Positions 23,877 through 33,601 of a stretch of DNA of 64,000 nt are shown piece after piece. The notes below the pieces were generated by a model. That model was not told the DNA's origin, did no database searches, and saw nothing but the letters and a program-made list of their open reading frames with translations. The stretch is from positions 682,001 to 746,000 of the forward strand of contig NZ_JAVDYB010000001.1 in the NCBI RefSeq assembly GCF_031458235.1, in the 5' to 3' direction. The translations under genes were made by a program, and so were the position numbers. How positions within the stretch are numbered: position 1 is the stretch's first letter; every line of letters starts with the position of its first letter. Source of the DNA: Catenuloplanes atrovinosus (lineage in GTDB: Bacteria > Actinomycetota > Actinomycetes > Mycobacteriales > Micromonosporaceae).

Positions 23877-25664
23877 CTAACGTCCGGCGCGGACCACCCC
23901 GGCGGCGCCGACCCCTCGCCGGACCGGCTCGGCCACGGCCGTGAGCTGCCCGTTCCGGCCGAACTCGATCGCGGTCGCCGCGCCGATCTCGGCCGTGGAG
24001 GTGAACGCCGGATGCCCGAGCGCGGTCAGGTCCGCGCCGTACGCGGCGATGAACGCGGGCTCGGCCTGCGGCGTGGGCGAGTTGCGCTGCGACGCCCGCG
24101 GCGCGGCCACCGCCTCCGGCAGGGTCATGTCCAGGTCGATCCGGTTGACCAGGATCTGCAGCACGGTGGTGATGATGGTGGCGCCGCCGGGCGAGCCGAC
24201 CGCCACGAACGGCTTGCCGTCCTTGAGCACGATCGTCGGCGACATGGAGCTGCGCGGGCGCTTGTTCGGCCCGGGCAGGTTCGGGTCAGCCGCGGTGCCC
24301 TGGGTCGGCGTGAAGTTGAAGTCGGTCAGCTCGTTGTTGAGCAGGATGCCCCGGCCCGGCACCACGATCCCGGAGCCGCCGATCTGCTCGATGGTGAACG
24401 TGTACGACACCACGTTGCCCCACTTGTCCGCCACGGTCAGGTGCGTGGTGCTCACGCTGTTGTCCGTGTCCGGCGCCGGAGAGGCCGCCGTGGCGCAGCC
24501 CGTGTACCGCCCGTCCGGAACGCCCGGCGCGACCGGCTTGGGCAGCGCCGTCGCGGAGACCGCGCACCGCCGCTCCGCCGCGAACCGGTCGCTGAGCAGC
24601 TCGTCCAGCACCGCGCGGCGGGTGTAGTCGCCCACGTACCGGTTGCGGTCCGCGAACGCCAGCGCGGACGCCTCCAGGTACCGGTGCAGCGCGTCCGCGT
24701 CGGAGAGCGCCCCCAGGTCGTACCCCTCCAGGATGTTGAGCGCCTCGCCCACCGCGGTCCCGCCGCTGGACGGCGTGGCCATGCCGTAGACGTCCAGCCC
24801 GCGATATCCCGAGCGGGTCGGGGCCGGGAACCGCGCCTGGTAGCGCGCCAGGTCGCGGACCGTCATCCCGCCCGGCCGGATCGGGTGCGCCCAGGTGCCG
24901 ATCGGCGTGTCCGACACCGGCGGGTCCTGCACGGCCGCCGCGATGTCCCGCGCGACCGGGCCGGAGTAGAACACGTCCGTGCCGCGCTTGCCGATCAGCC
25001 GGTACGTGTCCGCCAGGTCCGGGTTGCGGAACGTGGACCCGACCGCGGGCGGCGCGCCGCCGGGCAGGAACAGCTCCGCGGACGAGTCGAACTGCCCGAA
25101 GATCGCCGCGTTCGCCGCGACCTGCGCCTGGAACGTGGCGTCCACCGTGAAGCCGCGGTCCGCCACGTCCGCGGCCGGGCGCAGCAGCTCGCCGAGCGGC
25201 CGGCTGCCCCACCGGTCCGCCGCCGCCTCCCAGGTCGCGAGCGTGCCCGGCACGCCGACGGAGAGGCCGCTGACCCGGGCCGCGTTGAAGTCCAGCGCCG
25301 TACCGTCCGGGTTCTGGAACGAGGTCTCGCGCATGGACGCGGGCGCCGCCTCCCGCCCGTCGATCGTGTGCACGCGCCGGGTGCGCGCGTCGTAGTAGAG
25401 GAAGAACCCGCCGCCGCCGATCCCGGCCGAGAACGGCTCGGTGACGCCGATGGTGGCCGCGGCCGCGATCGCGGCGTCGACCGCGTTGCCGCCCCGGCGG
25501 AGCACCTCGAGGCCGACCGCGGTGACGGTCGGGTCGACCGAGGAGACCGCGCCGCCGTACCCGGTGGCGGTGGGGGAGATCGCCGGCTGGTACGCCTGCG
25601 CGGGCGTGGCACTGATCATGGTGGCGGCTAGCGTGGCGGCGGTCAGCGCCGCGAGTTGCTTCAC
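23877..25664 (-). CDS. ggt: Gamma-glutamyltransferase, secreted
   Basis: A 595-residue Ntn-hydrolase that removes or transfers the gamma-glutamyl group of glutathione and related peptides. It starts at GTG 25664 with GGAGGG upstream and has a Sec signal peptide ending near TPAQA. Family landmarks are VEVLRRGGNAVDAAIA-like LEVLRRGGNAVDAA, PFSAGIGGGGFFLYY, the nucleophilic threonine in NSVSTTHLTVAD near residue 403 (the start of the small subunit after autocleavage), ILLNNELTDF, and GSPGGATIITTV. Length is normal. A strong terminator follows. Confidence 0.95.
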   Translation of the reverse strand: MKQLAALTAATLAATMISATPAQAYQPAISPTATGYGGAVSSVDPTVTAVGLEVLRRGGNAVDAAIAAAATIGVTEPFSAGIGGGGFFLYYDARTRRVHTIDGREAAPASMRETSFQNPDGTALDFNAARVSGLSVGVPGTLATWEAAADRWGSRPLGELLRPAADVADRGFTVDATFQAQVAANAAIFGQFDSSAELFLPGGAPPAVGSTFRNPDLADTYRLIGKRGTDVFYSGPVARDIAAAVQDPPVSDTPIGTWAHPIRPGGMTVRDLARYQARFPAPTRSGYRGLDVYGMATPSSGGTAVGEALNILEGYDLGALSDADALHRYLEASALAFADRNRYVGDYTRRAVLDELLSDRFAAERRCAVSATALPKPVAPGVPDGRYTGCATAASPAPDTDNSVSTTHLTVADKWGNVVSYTFTIEQIGGSGIVVPGRGILLNNELTDFNFTPTQGTAADPNLPGPNKRPRSSMSPTIVLKDGKPFVAVGSPGGATIITTVLQILVNRIDLDMTLPEAVAAPRASQRNSPTPQAEPAFIAAYGADLTALGHPAFTSTAEIGAATAIEFGRNGQLTAVAEPVRRGVGAAGVVRAGR

Positions 25665-25806
25665 AGTGGCCCTCCGAGATCGACGAGTGTCAGACCAGAC
25701 CTACCGCCCACCACCCCGCGACGCAAGCACCCGGAGCAGTTCGGTTGCGGCCGGGTAGCAACGGGCGGCCGGACCTTCCCCGGGCCGCACCCGATTTCCT
25801 ACCGTC

Positions 25807-26088
25807 GTGACCATGCGTGACAACGAGAAGGTGCGGTTCGACCCCACCGCCCCCGACATCCGCCCGGTCGGCTGGCAGGTGCAGATGCGGATCGACTGGG
25901 TGGTGACCCAGGTGATGGCCACCCACCGCGGCCTGCCCGAGGAGCAGGTGCGCATCGAGTTGGCCCAGCGGCTGCGCGGCATGGGCGCCACCGCCGGCCA
26001 GCGTCAGGTGGACAACTACGCGCGCGCGATCTCCGCGATGCCGCAGCTCCCCGCGACCGGCACCGCCACCGACACCGCCGGTCGTTAA
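25807..26088 (+). CDS. Small unknown protein
   Basis: A 93-residue (or 91 from ATG 25813) soluble protein: DNEKVRFDPTAPDIRPVGWQ, then an amphipathic helical section with RIELAQRLRGMGATAGQRQV. There is no signal peptide or cysteine. It lies 43 bp before the amino-acid permease on the same strand. No Shine-Dalgarno sequence is visible, so it may be leaderless. I do not recognise a function. Confidence 0.65.
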   Translation: MTMRDNEKVRFDPTAPDIRPVGWQVQMRIDWVVTQVMATHRGLPEEQVRIELAQRLRGMGATAGQRQVDNYARAISAMPQLPATGTATDTAGR

Positions 26089-26130
26089 GACCACGTTTAC
26101 CGATCATGTACCGGCGGCATTCCTGCCGCC

Positions 26131-27459
26131 ATGACGACCACGGAGCGCACCGAGCTGCGGCGCGTGATCAGCCGGCCGGTGCTGACGTTCTTCATCCTCG
26201 GCGATGTACTGGGCGCCGGCATCTACTCGCTCACCGGCGAGGTCGGCGCGGACTCCGGCGGTGCGATCTGGGCCAGCTTCCTGATCGCGTTCGCGCTGGC
26301 GTTCCTCACCGCGTTCGCGTACCTGGAGCTGGTCACCAAGTACCCGCAGGCGGCCGGCGCGGCGCTCTACGTCGACCGCGCGTTCGGCATCCGCGCGCTG
26401 TCGTTCATGGTCACGTTCGCGGTGATGGCCTCCGGCGTGACGTCCGCGGCGTTCGCGGCCAGCCGGGTCGGCGGCCGCTACTTCACCGGCCTCACCGGCG
26501 TGGAGAACCCGCCGGCCGTGCTGATCGGCGTCGTCGCCATCCTGCTGGTCGCGGCCGTGAACCTGTGGGGCGTGGCCGAGTCGCTGCGGGTCAACGTGGC
26601 GATCACCTGCATCGAGCTGGCCGGCCTGCTGTTCATCATCGGCCTGGGCGGCTGGGTGCTGGCCACCGGTGGCGGCGACCCGTCCGCCGCGTTCGAGTTC
26701 TCCGGCACCGGCTTCGGCGTGGTCACCGGCCTGCTCGCCGGTGCCGCCACCGCGTTCTACGCGTTCATCGGCTTCGAGGACTCGGCGAACCTGGCCGAGG
26801 AGGTCACCGAGCCGCGCACGTGCTTCCCGCCCGCGCTGGTCACCGGCCTGGTGCTGGCCGGCGTCGTCTACCTGCTGGTCGCGTTCACCGCCGCGATGAC
26901 CGTGCCGCTGGGCACGCTGATCGAGTCCACCGGCCCGCTGCTGGAGGTGGTCCGGATCGGCGCGCCCGGGTTGCCCGCCGACCGGGTCTTCTCCGCGGTC
27001 TCGATCATCGCGGTCAGCAACACCATGCTGATCAACATGCTGATGGCGTCCCGGCTGCTCTACGGCATGGCCAACCGCGGCGTGCTGCCGGCGGTCTTCG
27101 GCCGGGTCGGCGCGCGCCGCACGCCCTGGGTGTCGATCGCGTTCACCACCGCGGTCGCGATCCTGCTGCTGATCGCGGTGGACGACCTCGGCGACCTCTC
27201 CGACACCACGGTGCTGCTGCTCACCGCCGTGTTCCTGGCCGTCAACGTCTCCGCGCTGGTGCTGCGCCGCGACACCGTGGAGCACGACCACTTCCGTGCG
27301 CCGACCGCGGTGCTGGTGCTCGGCGCGCTCGTCTCGGCGGTCTTCCTGCTGCCCGTGGTCCGCGAGGCCGGGGTCTACCTGCTGGCGTTCTGGCTGCTGC
27401 TCGGCGGCGCGGTGCTCTGGGCGATCAACTGGGCGGTCACCCGGTCGACCGCACGCTGA
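26131..27459 (+). CDS. APC-superfamily amino acid permease
   Basis: A 442-residue membrane transporter with about twelve hydrophobic helices. The N-terminal motif ILGDVLGAGIYSLTGEVG is the substrate and sodium-site helix 1 of the APC fold; helix 6 is represented by AFYAFIGFEDSANLAEEV. It likely moves amino acids or polyamines with a cation; the substrate cannot be assigned. It ends 23 bp inside the 3' end of the convergent kinase gene. Confidence 0.9.
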   Translation: MTTTERTELRRVISRPVLTFFILGDVLGAGIYSLTGEVGADSGGAIWASFLIAFALAFLTAFAYLELVTKYPQAAGAALYVDRAFGIRALSFMVTFAVMASGVTSAAFAASRVGGRYFTGLTGVENPPAVLIGVVAILLVAAVNLWGVAESLRVNVAITCIELAGLLFIIGLGGWVLATGGGDPSAAFEFSGTGFGVVTGLLAGAATAFYAFIGFEDSANLAEEVTEPRTCFPPALVTGLVLAGVVYLLVAFTAAMTVPLGTLIESTGPLLEVVRIGAPGLPADRVFSAVSIIAVSNTMLINMLMASRLLYGMANRGVLPAVFGRVGARRTPWVSIAFTTAVAILLLIAVDDLGDLSDTTVLLLTAVFLAVNVSALVLRRDTVEHDHFRAPTAVLVLGALVSAVFLLPVVREAGVYLLAFWLLLGGAVLWAINWAVTRSTAR

Positions 27460-29239
27460 TGTCGCGCACCCGCACCGTGTAGGGCGGCGGGTTCTCCCGC
27501 GCGCTGCCGGACGCGCCGAGCGTCACCGTGCCGGCCGGCACCGGCTCCGGCAGCTCCATCACCGCGACCTGCTCGGTGCCGCGCCACACGGTGACCCGGT
27601 CCGGGCCGGCGCGCATGGTCAGCTCGACCGGCTCGCCGAGCGCGATCGGCGCGGCCAGCGCCTTGCTGCCGATCTCCGTCTTGGCGGCGCCGCCGGTCGG
27701 CTGGCGGTGCAGGTCCAGGCGGCCCTGGCAGACGTGCAGCACGTGCCCGTCCGGATCGTTCACGCCGAACCAGAGCGACGCGCACGCGCCCGGCGAGAGC
27801 AGCGTGATCGTGGCGGCGATCTCCAGGTCACCGCCGAACACCGTGGCCGGCCCGGTGCACCGGAACCAGCCGTCCGACTCGCGGGTGATCGTCATCCCGC
27901 CGTCCGCGCTGGCGCAGATGCCGCCGAACTCCGTGCTCGGCGCCCAGTTCGCGCCGGTGTTCAGCGCATCGGTCAGCGCCTTCCCGTTCGCGCCGGTGGC
28001 CAGCGGCTCCGGCAGCGCGATCCCGGTGCCGGACTCCGCGCCGGGCGCCTCCGGGTTCGGCCGCACGCCGCCGTCCCCGACGGCCGGCGGCGCGCTCGCA
28101 CCCGCCTGGCCGAGCTCGCCCGCGGACAGCCCGCCGGCGCGGATCACCAGCAGGACCGCGATCGTGGCGACCAGCGCCACCGCCGTCAGCACGCCGGCCA
28201 CGGTCGCGACCAGCCCGCTCCGCCACCAGGCCGTCCCGGCCGGTGCGGCCGGTGCCGCGGAAGCCACCGGGGACACGGGGGCGGCCGCGACCACCGGTTC
28301 GGCCGGCGGGTCCGGCGTCAGCACCGCGACCACCTCGGCCGGCGGCAGCTCGTCCGTGGCCTCGCCGCTCGCGTCCAGCAGCATGTCGAGCAGCTTGCGC
28401 GCGGTCGGCCGGTCCTCCGGCTTCTTCGCCAGCGCGGCCGCGACCACCTTGCGCAGCTCCGGCGTCAGCCCTTCCAGGTCCGGTTCCTCCGAGAGGATGC
28501 GCATCGCGGTCAGCGGCATCGACGCGTCCTGGAACGGCGTGCGCCCGGTCCCCGCGTACATCACCACGGCACCCCAGGCGAAGATGTCCGCCTTCGGGGT
28601 GGTCGTCACCTTGGTGGCCGTGTCCAGCCGCTCCGGCGGCATGTACGCCACCGTGCCCAGCATCTCGTGCGTCTTCGTGACGTTGCTGGTCGCGTCCGTG
28701 GCCCGGGCGATGCCGAAGTCGATCACCTTGGGGCTGCCCGGTGGCAGCAGCACGTTGCGTGGCTTCAGATCCCGGTGCACCACGCCCGCGCCGTGGATCG
28801 CGACCAGCGCGGTCGCCATGCCGATCGCCAGGCCGTGCAGGTTCGCCGCGGTGAGCGGCCCCTGCTCCTTGACCACGTCCGCCAGGCTCGGCCCGTCCAC
28901 GAACTCGACGACCAGGTAGGGGTACTCGTGGTCGGGGTCCGCGTCCAGCACCTCCGCGGTGCAGAACGGCGGCACCTGCTTGGCCCGGTTCACCTCGCTG
29001 CGGAACCGCCGCCGGAAGTCCGGCTGGGCCGCCAGGTCCGCCCTGATCACCTTGACCGCGACCGGCCGCCCCTCCTCGTCCTCCGCGAGGTAGACCGTGC
29101 CCATGCCGCCCTCGCCGAGCCGGCCCTTGATGCGGTATCTGCCCAGCTCAGTGGGGTCGAGCGAGTGCAGCGGCGAGACCTTGGCACCGCGCGACACGTC
29201 CGCCGCGCCCTCGTCCGGCGCAACTCGAGGCGATTTCAC
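27437..29239 (-). CDS. Transmembrane Ser/Thr protein kinase with a LamG-like extracellular domain
   Basis: A 600-residue Hanks-type kinase from GTG 29239. The glycine loop GEGGMG is at 42-47, ATP-binding Lys63 in VAVKV, HRD at 155-157 with catalytic Asp157, DFG at 174-176, and PPE in the activation segment. A Pro/Ala linker leads to one membrane helix (about 342-366). The outer part ends in a beta-sandwich-like domain (ITLLSPGACASLWFG, then MRAGPDRVTVWRGTEQVAVM) that resembles concanavalin/LamG or 3-keto-glycoside-hydrolase-like folds, possibly sensing carbohydrate. The N-terminal start is uncertain: the frame is open to 29371, and a later GTG before SRGAK is possible. Confidence 0.9.
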   Translation of the reverse strand: MKSPRVAPDEGAADVSRGAKVSPLHSLDPTELGRYRIKGRLGEGGMGTVYLAEDEEGRPVAVKVIRADLAAQPDFRRRFRSEVNRAKQVPPFCTAEVLDADPDHEYPYLVVEFVDGPSLADVVKEQGPLTAANLHGLAIGMATALVAIHGAGVVHRDLKPRNVLLPPGSPKVIDFGIARATDATSNVTKTHEMLGTVAYMPPERLDTATKVTTTPKADIFAWGAVVMYAGTGRTPFQDASMPLTAMRILSEEPDLEGLTPELRKVVAAALAKKPEDRPTARKLLDMLLDASGEATDELPPAEVVAVLTPDPPAEPVVAAAPVSPVASAAPAAPAGTAWWRSGLVATVAGVLTAVALVATIAVLLVIRAGGLSAGELGQAGASAPPAVGDGGVRPNPEAPGAESGTGIALPEPLATGANGKALTDALNTGANWAPSTEFGGICASADGGMTITRESDGWFRCTGPATVFGGDLEIAATITLLSPGACASLWFGVNDPDGHVLHVCQGRLDLHRQPTGGAAKTEIGSKALAAPIALGEPVELTMRAGPDRVTVWRGTEQVAVMELPEPVPAGTVTLGASGSARENPPPYTVRVRDISVRSTG

Positions 29240-29444
29240 CCGGCACAAGTTACTAGGCGCGCCTGTTCCGGGAGCGTGCACCGCCCCTTTAGGACGACTT
29301 TCGGATAGACCCGCTCCCGGCGCCAGACGATCCGCGTGCTCCCGCGGGGCCCCCGATGACCTGCCGGCCACGCTGCGCTGGTGGCGGATCGGGTGCGATC
29401 ACGGTGCCGGTCACCGTCGTGACCGGCACCGTGGCGCTGAGGGA

Positions 29445-29909
29445 TCAGTTGTCCGGGCTGGTCCACTCGCAGTGGGCGACGCCGCCGGTCTGCTTGCCGG
29501 CCTTGACCACCTGTACCGAGGAGCCGTGCACGAAGATCTCGCAGGTCACGTCGTCGGTCTGGCCGGACATGGCGATGACGACCACGTGCGTCGCGCCGCC
29601 GTCCGGGTCGACCGTCTTCTGCCACGGCATGGTCGCGTTCTTGTCGTCCGTGGCCGTGCCGTCGACCTGGTACGTCACCTGGGCCGACGTGCCCGCGCCG
29701 GTGACCCGCACCGTGATCCCGTCGGCCGGGACGGTGGAGGTGTCCGAGCCGCCGGCGCCACCGGTCGAGGCGGACGCGACGGGCGTGGGGCTGCTGGTCG
29801 GCGCCTTCGGGGAGGCGGACGCGCTATTGCCGGAGGAGCCGCACGCGGCCGTGGTGAGGGCGAGCAGCGAGGCGGCGACGACGAGGGGCAGACGACGATT
29901 GCGGATCAA
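29445..29909 (-). CDS. Secreted lipoprotein, MmpS-like
   Basis: A 154-residue lipoprotein: signal peptide with lipobox LTTAAC (Cys23), a Ser/Pro/Ala-rich spacer to about residue 60, then a beta-rich domain (GITVRVTGAGTSAQVTYQVD, followed by TMPWQKTV and two cysteines in VTCEIFV and VAHCEW). The pattern VTYxVDG...MPWxKT resembles the exported domain of MmpS-type accessory proteins. No MmpL transporter is adjacent, so function is open. Confidence 0.8.
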   Translation of the reverse strand: MIRNRRLPLVVAASLLALTTAACGSSGNSASASPKAPTSSPTPVASASTGGAGGSDTSTVPADGITVRVTGAGTSAQVTYQVDGTATDDKNATMPWQKTVDPDGGATHVVVIAMSGQTDDVTCEIFVHGSSVQVVKAGKQTGGVAHCEWTSPDN

Positions 29910-30060
29910 CGCGAATCTCTTTCACTCGTTGGGATGCCCCAAGCGTGACCGATTTGCCGAGTGAATCCTAATTCATGTGCATGTGCTTCCCGTCATACCG
30001 CGCCTCGTTGACGCAGCTCCCTACCCTTCGGTCACCACTTACCAGAACGGGAGGAGATCG

Positions 30061-30960
30061 ATGCGGCGGACGGTGGCGGTGATCGCGGCGGCAGCGGTGA
30101 TCATGCCGGTGCTCGCGGGGTGCAGCACGGTGAGCACGGAGTCGGACCAGGTGGCGTTGCACTACGACGCCGGGGCCTTCTCCAGCACGACGTTCCAGGA
30201 GTGCGTGACGCAGAACAACCGCACCTGGGACGGGCCGGGGGAGAAGTACTACAAGTACCCGGCCGGGCAGCGGAACTTCGACTTCACCGGGAGCGACGAC
30301 GCGGAGAGCGCGCCGTACACCGTGGTCTCCCGGGACAACCAGGAGCTCACCGTCTCCGGCGGCCTCACGTTCCACCTGGACACCTCGTGCGATCCGGACG
30401 GCGGCATGCTTCGCGAGTTCCACGAGGAGATCGGGCTGAAGTTCCAGCCGACGATGGACGGCGACGGCCAGACCACGGACCGGTGGCTGGAGATGTTGCG
30501 CTTCTACATCGGACAGCCGCTGAACAAGGCGCTGGCCACGGAGGCGCAGAAGTACGACTGGCTGGCGCTCTACAACGACCCGGCCACCCGCGCGCAGTTC
30601 GAGACCGCGATCAACGCGAACCTGGGCAACGCGGTGATGGCCACCACCGGCGGCAAGGCGTACTTCCTGCAGTTCAACCTCACGCTGCAGAAGCCCACGC
30701 CGCGCAAGGAACTGGTCGACGGGCTGGCCGCGGTCCAGGTGGCGATCACCGAGCGGCAGGCGGTCAAGGAGCAGAACGCGACCGTCGACGAGAAACTCAA
30801 GCAGATCGAGAAGCTGGTCGCGGTGCTCGGCCCGGACGGCTACGTGCTCTACGACGCGATGCAGCGCTGCCTCACCGGTGAGGCGCCGAAGGGCTGCCCG
30901 CAGTTCCTGGCGCTCCCGCAGGGCGGCAGCGTCGATGTCCCCGCGCCGGCGAGCAGCTGA
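30061..30960 (+). CDS. SPFH/band 7-like lipoprotein
   Basis: A 299-residue exported lipoprotein with lipobox VLAGC (Cys21). After the signal comes GAFSSTTFQECVTQNNRTWD and a band-7-like core (LTVSGGLTFHLDTSCDPDGG, then LRFYIGQPLNKALATEAQKY), followed by a helical part with TERQAVKEQNATVDEKLKQI, as in SPFH proteins. It should be anchored at the outer face of the membrane. The ATG at 30061 has GGGAGGAG with good spacing. A terminator follows at 31028. Confidence 0.8.
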   Translation: MRRTVAVIAAAAVIMPVLAGCSTVSTESDQVALHYDAGAFSSTTFQECVTQNNRTWDGPGEKYYKYPAGQRNFDFTGSDDAESAPYTVVSRDNQELTVSGGLTFHLDTSCDPDGGMLREFHEEIGLKFQPTMDGDGQTTDRWLEMLRFYIGQPLNKALATEAQKYDWLALYNDPATRAQFETAINANLGNAVMATTGGKAYFLQFNLTLQKPTPRKELVDGLAAVQVAITERQAVKEQNATVDEKLKQIEKLVAVLGPDGYVLYDAMQRCLTGEAPKGCPQFLALPQGGSVDVPAPASS

Positions 30961-31027
30961 CGGGTTTCCCTTGGGCCGGCAGGCGCCGCGCCGATACTGC
31001 TGACGCACCGCTCACGGACGAGCGGCG

Positions 31028-31057
31028 GGGCGAGCCCGGGGATCCACGGGCTCGCCC
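31028..31057 (+). terminator. Hairpin after the SPFH-like gene
   Basis: A perfect 11-bp stem, GGGCGAGCCCG (31028-31038) with its complement at 31047-31057 and an 8-base loop, 67 bp after the stop at 30960 and just before the next gene. It has no T-run, as is common in GC-rich actinomycetes. Confidence 0.6.
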
Positions 31058-31084
31058 GTTCACATGCTGAGCACGGAGGCGGCG

Positions 31085-31951
31085 ATGGCGGGCCGGTGGA
31101 GATTCAGGATGGCTACGGCCGCGCTGGCGGTGGTCGCCGCCGCGGTGCCGGTCGCCGCGCCGTCGCTGACCAGCGTCGGCACGCCGCAGGTCGCGGCCGG
31201 GTCGCGGGCCATGTGGCTGTGGAGCCGCGCCGAGGCCGCGGAGGTCGTGCCGTGGGCCGCGGCGCACGGCGTCACCGAGATCTTCGCGTACGTGGAGACG
31301 GACGTGGCCTCGACGCCGCAGCTCGCCCGGCTGAAGGAGATCCGGAAGCGGGCCGGCGCGGTCGGCATCCGGCTGATCGCGCTGAACGGCGAGCCCGGCT
31401 GGGTGAACGACCCGGCCGCGGCCGTCGCCTGGCGCCGGGCCGTCACCGCCACCGGTCTCTTCGCCGGCCTGCACGTCGACGTCGAGCCGCACGTGCTCCC
31501 CGGCTGGGAGGCCAACCGTTCCACGATCGGCGCCCGCTACGTGTCCATGCTGGACAAGCTGCGCACCGGCGCCACGCTGCCGATCGAGGCGGACGTGGCG
31601 TTCTGGTACGGCGAGGTCACCGTCACCGGCGGCCGCAACCTGGCCACCGAGACGCTCAAGCGCGTCGACGCGGTCACGGTGATGAGCTATCGGGACACCG
31701 CCACCGGCGCGAACTCGATGTACGCGGTCAGCCGCGACTGGCTCGCCCGCGGTGCCACCGCGGGCAAGAAGGTCCGTCTCGGCGCGGAGACCGCACCGCT
31801 GCCCGACTGCGCCTACTGCAGCTTCGCCGAGGAGGGCGCCACGATCCTCGGCGCCGAGCTGGCGCGGCTGGACGTCGCCGCGGCCCGGGACCGCGCGTAC
31901 AACGGCATCTCGATCCAGCACTACGCCAGCTGGCGCGCGCTGCACGCCTGA
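31085..31951 (+). CDS. Secreted glycoside-hydrolase-like TIM-barrel protein
   Basis: A 288-residue protein from ATG 31085, five bases after GGAGG; an ATG at 31064 is less well placed. The N-terminus is a signal peptide (MATAALAVVAAAVPVAAPSL). The mature part reads as a beta/alpha barrel: MWLWSRAEAAEVVPWAAAHG, GLHVDVEPHVLPGW with a DxE pair, and DAVTVMSYRDTATG, resembling the barrel strands of GH18-like enzymes. A hydrolase acting on glycans is plausible, but catalytic residues are not proven. Confidence 0.7.
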   Translation: MAGRWRFRMATAALAVVAAAVPVAAPSLTSVGTPQVAAGSRAMWLWSRAEAAEVVPWAAAHGVTEIFAYVETDVASTPQLARLKEIRKRAGAVGIRLIALNGEPGWVNDPAAAVAWRRAVTATGLFAGLHVDVEPHVLPGWEANRSTIGARYVSMLDKLRTGATLPIEADVAFWYGEVTVTGGRNLATETLKRVDAVTVMSYRDTATGANSMYAVSRDWLARGATAGKKVRLGAETAPLPDCAYCSFAEEGATILGAELARLDVAAARDRAYNGISIQHYASWRALHA

Positions 31952-31955
31952 TCCG

Positions 31956-32756
31956 TCAGCCCTTGACCGCGCCCGCGGTGATCCCGGCGACGAACCAGCG
32001 CTGGAGGAAGGCGTAGAGCAGCACCATCGGCACGGACGCCACCACCACGCCGGTGAACAGCAGCGGATAGTCGGTCAGGTACTCGCCGGAGAAGTCCAGC
32101 AGCGCCAGCGGCAGCGTGCGCCGGGCCGGGTCGTCGATGAACAGCAGCGGGTAGAGCAGGTCGTTCCAGTGCATGACCAGCAGGAAGATCGCGGTGGCGG
32201 CGAGCGACGGCAGCGACAGCGGCACGGCGACGCGGCGGTAGGCGGCCCACGACCCGGCGCCGTCCAGCGCGGCCGCCTCGAACAGCTCGCGCGGCAGCGT
32301 GCGCATGAAGCCGGACAGGATGAAGACCGCGACCGGCAGCGTCACCACCACGTTGATCAGCATCAGGCCGGCCAGGCTGTCGCGCAGGCCGAGCCGGTCG
32401 AACTGCACGTACTGCGGGATCATCATCGCCTGCGCGGGCACGGCGAGCCCGGCGGCGAAGACGGCGAACAGCACCCGGGACGGCCAGCGGGGGAGCCGGG
32501 CCACCGCGTAGCCGACCAGGCTGGCCAGCAGCAGCGTGGCCGGGACCGAGACCAGCACGACCAGCACGCTGTTGCCGAAGACGCGCAGCAGCCCGGCGTC
32601 GCCGAGGATCTCGCGGTAGTTGGCCAGCGTGGGGGAGAGCGGCGGCCCGAACGGCGACGCGAAGAGATCCGGCGTGGTCTTGAACGACCCGAACAGCACC
32701 ACCAGCAGCGGTACGGTGATCAGCAGCGCGTAGAGCGCGAGCAGCGGGCGCCTCAC
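31956..32756 (-). CDS. Sugar ABC transporter permease (MalG type)
   Basis: A 266-residue inner-membrane permease with six helices. The EAA loop is LPRELFEAAALDGAGSWAAY. It starts at GTG 32756, overlapping the TGA of the upstream permease by four bases. With the gene at 32753 it forms the membrane pore for the binding protein at 33598. No ATPase gene is in the operon; actinomycetes often use a shared ATPase (MsiK type) for such systems. Confidence 0.9.
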   Translation of the reverse strand: MRRPLLALYALLITVPLLVVLFGSFKTTPDLFASPFGPPLSPTLANYREILGDAGLLRVFGNSVLVVLVSVPATLLLASLVGYAVARLPRWPSRVLFAVFAAGLAVPAQAMMIPQYVQFDRLGLRDSLAGLMLINVVVTLPVAVFILSGFMRTLPRELFEAAALDGAGSWAAYRRVAVPLSLPSLAATAIFLLVMHWNDLLYPLLFIDDPARRTLPLALLDFSGEYLTDYPLLFTGVVVASVPMVLLYAFLQRWFVAGITAGAVKG

Positions 32757-33601
32757 CGTCCGGCTCCGATCCGGGCGGCTCGGCCCTGCAGCCAGGTGAC
32801 CACGCCGATCGCCACCATGAACACGACGGACTCCGCCGCGGCGTACCCGAGCTGGCTGTTGGCGAACGTGGTGTAGATGCGCGTCGACAGGATGTCCAGC
32901 GAGGACCGCGGCGGATTGCCCGCCAGCCCGAGGATCAGGTCGAACGCCTTGAACGACTGGATCGTCGTGTACGCCACCACCAGCGCGGTCGCCGGCGCCA
33001 GCATCGGCCAGGTGACGAACCGGAAGCGCTGCCAGCGCCCGGCGCCGTCGACGTGCGCGGCCTCGTGCAGCTCGGCCGGGATCTGGTTGATGCCCGCTAT
33101 GAAGATCACCATCATCTGTCCCGCGTGGAACCAGACCTGTGCCACCGCCACCCACAGGATCGCGGTGTCCTCGTCGCCGAGGAACGTGCCCGGCACGCCG
33201 AGCGAGTGCAGCAGCCCCAGGTTCGGGTCGTAGACGAACCGCCAGACGAACGCGACCGAGATCGAGGAGAGCACGGTCGGCAGGAAGAACAGCGCGCGCA
33301 GCGCGGTCGAGCCGCGGCTGCGGGCGGCGAGCAGCACGGCCAGCCCGAGCGCCAGCACCGTCTGCCCGCTCACCACGGCCAGCAGGAACGTCAGGTTGTT
33401 GCCGAGCGCGTTCGCGAACTGGTCGTCATCGGTGGCGATGCGCACCAGGTTGTCCGCGCCGACGCGGTTGAAGCCGGGGCTGAACCCGTCCCAGTCCGTC
33501 GTGGCGTACTGCAGGCCCTGCGCGGCCGGCAGCACGAAGAAGGCCAGGTAGAGTGCGAGCGCCGGAATCGGGAAGAGGTAGAGACCCCAGGTGCGCCTCA
33601 C
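32753..33601 (-). CDS. Sugar ABC transporter permease (MalF type)
   Basis: A 282-residue permease with six helices (FPIPALALYLAFFVLPAAQG at the N-terminus) and the EAA loop IPAELHEAAHVDGAGRWQRF. It starts at GTG 33601 in a GTGA overlap with the binding-protein gene, so the three genes are translated in series. Carbohydrate substrate is inferred from family. Confidence 0.9.
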   Translation of the reverse strand: MRRTWGLYLFPIPALALYLAFFVLPAAQGLQYATTDWDGFSPGFNRVGADNLVRIATDDDQFANALGNNLTFLLAVVSGQTVLALGLAVLLAARSRGSTALRALFFLPTVLSSISVAFVWRFVYDPNLGLLHSLGVPGTFLGDEDTAILWVAVAQVWFHAGQMMVIFIAGINQIPAELHEAAHVDGAGRWQRFRFVTWPMLAPATALVVAYTTIQSFKAFDLILGLAGNPPRSSLDILSTRIYTTFANSQLGYAAAESVVFMVAIGVVTWLQGRAARIGAGR

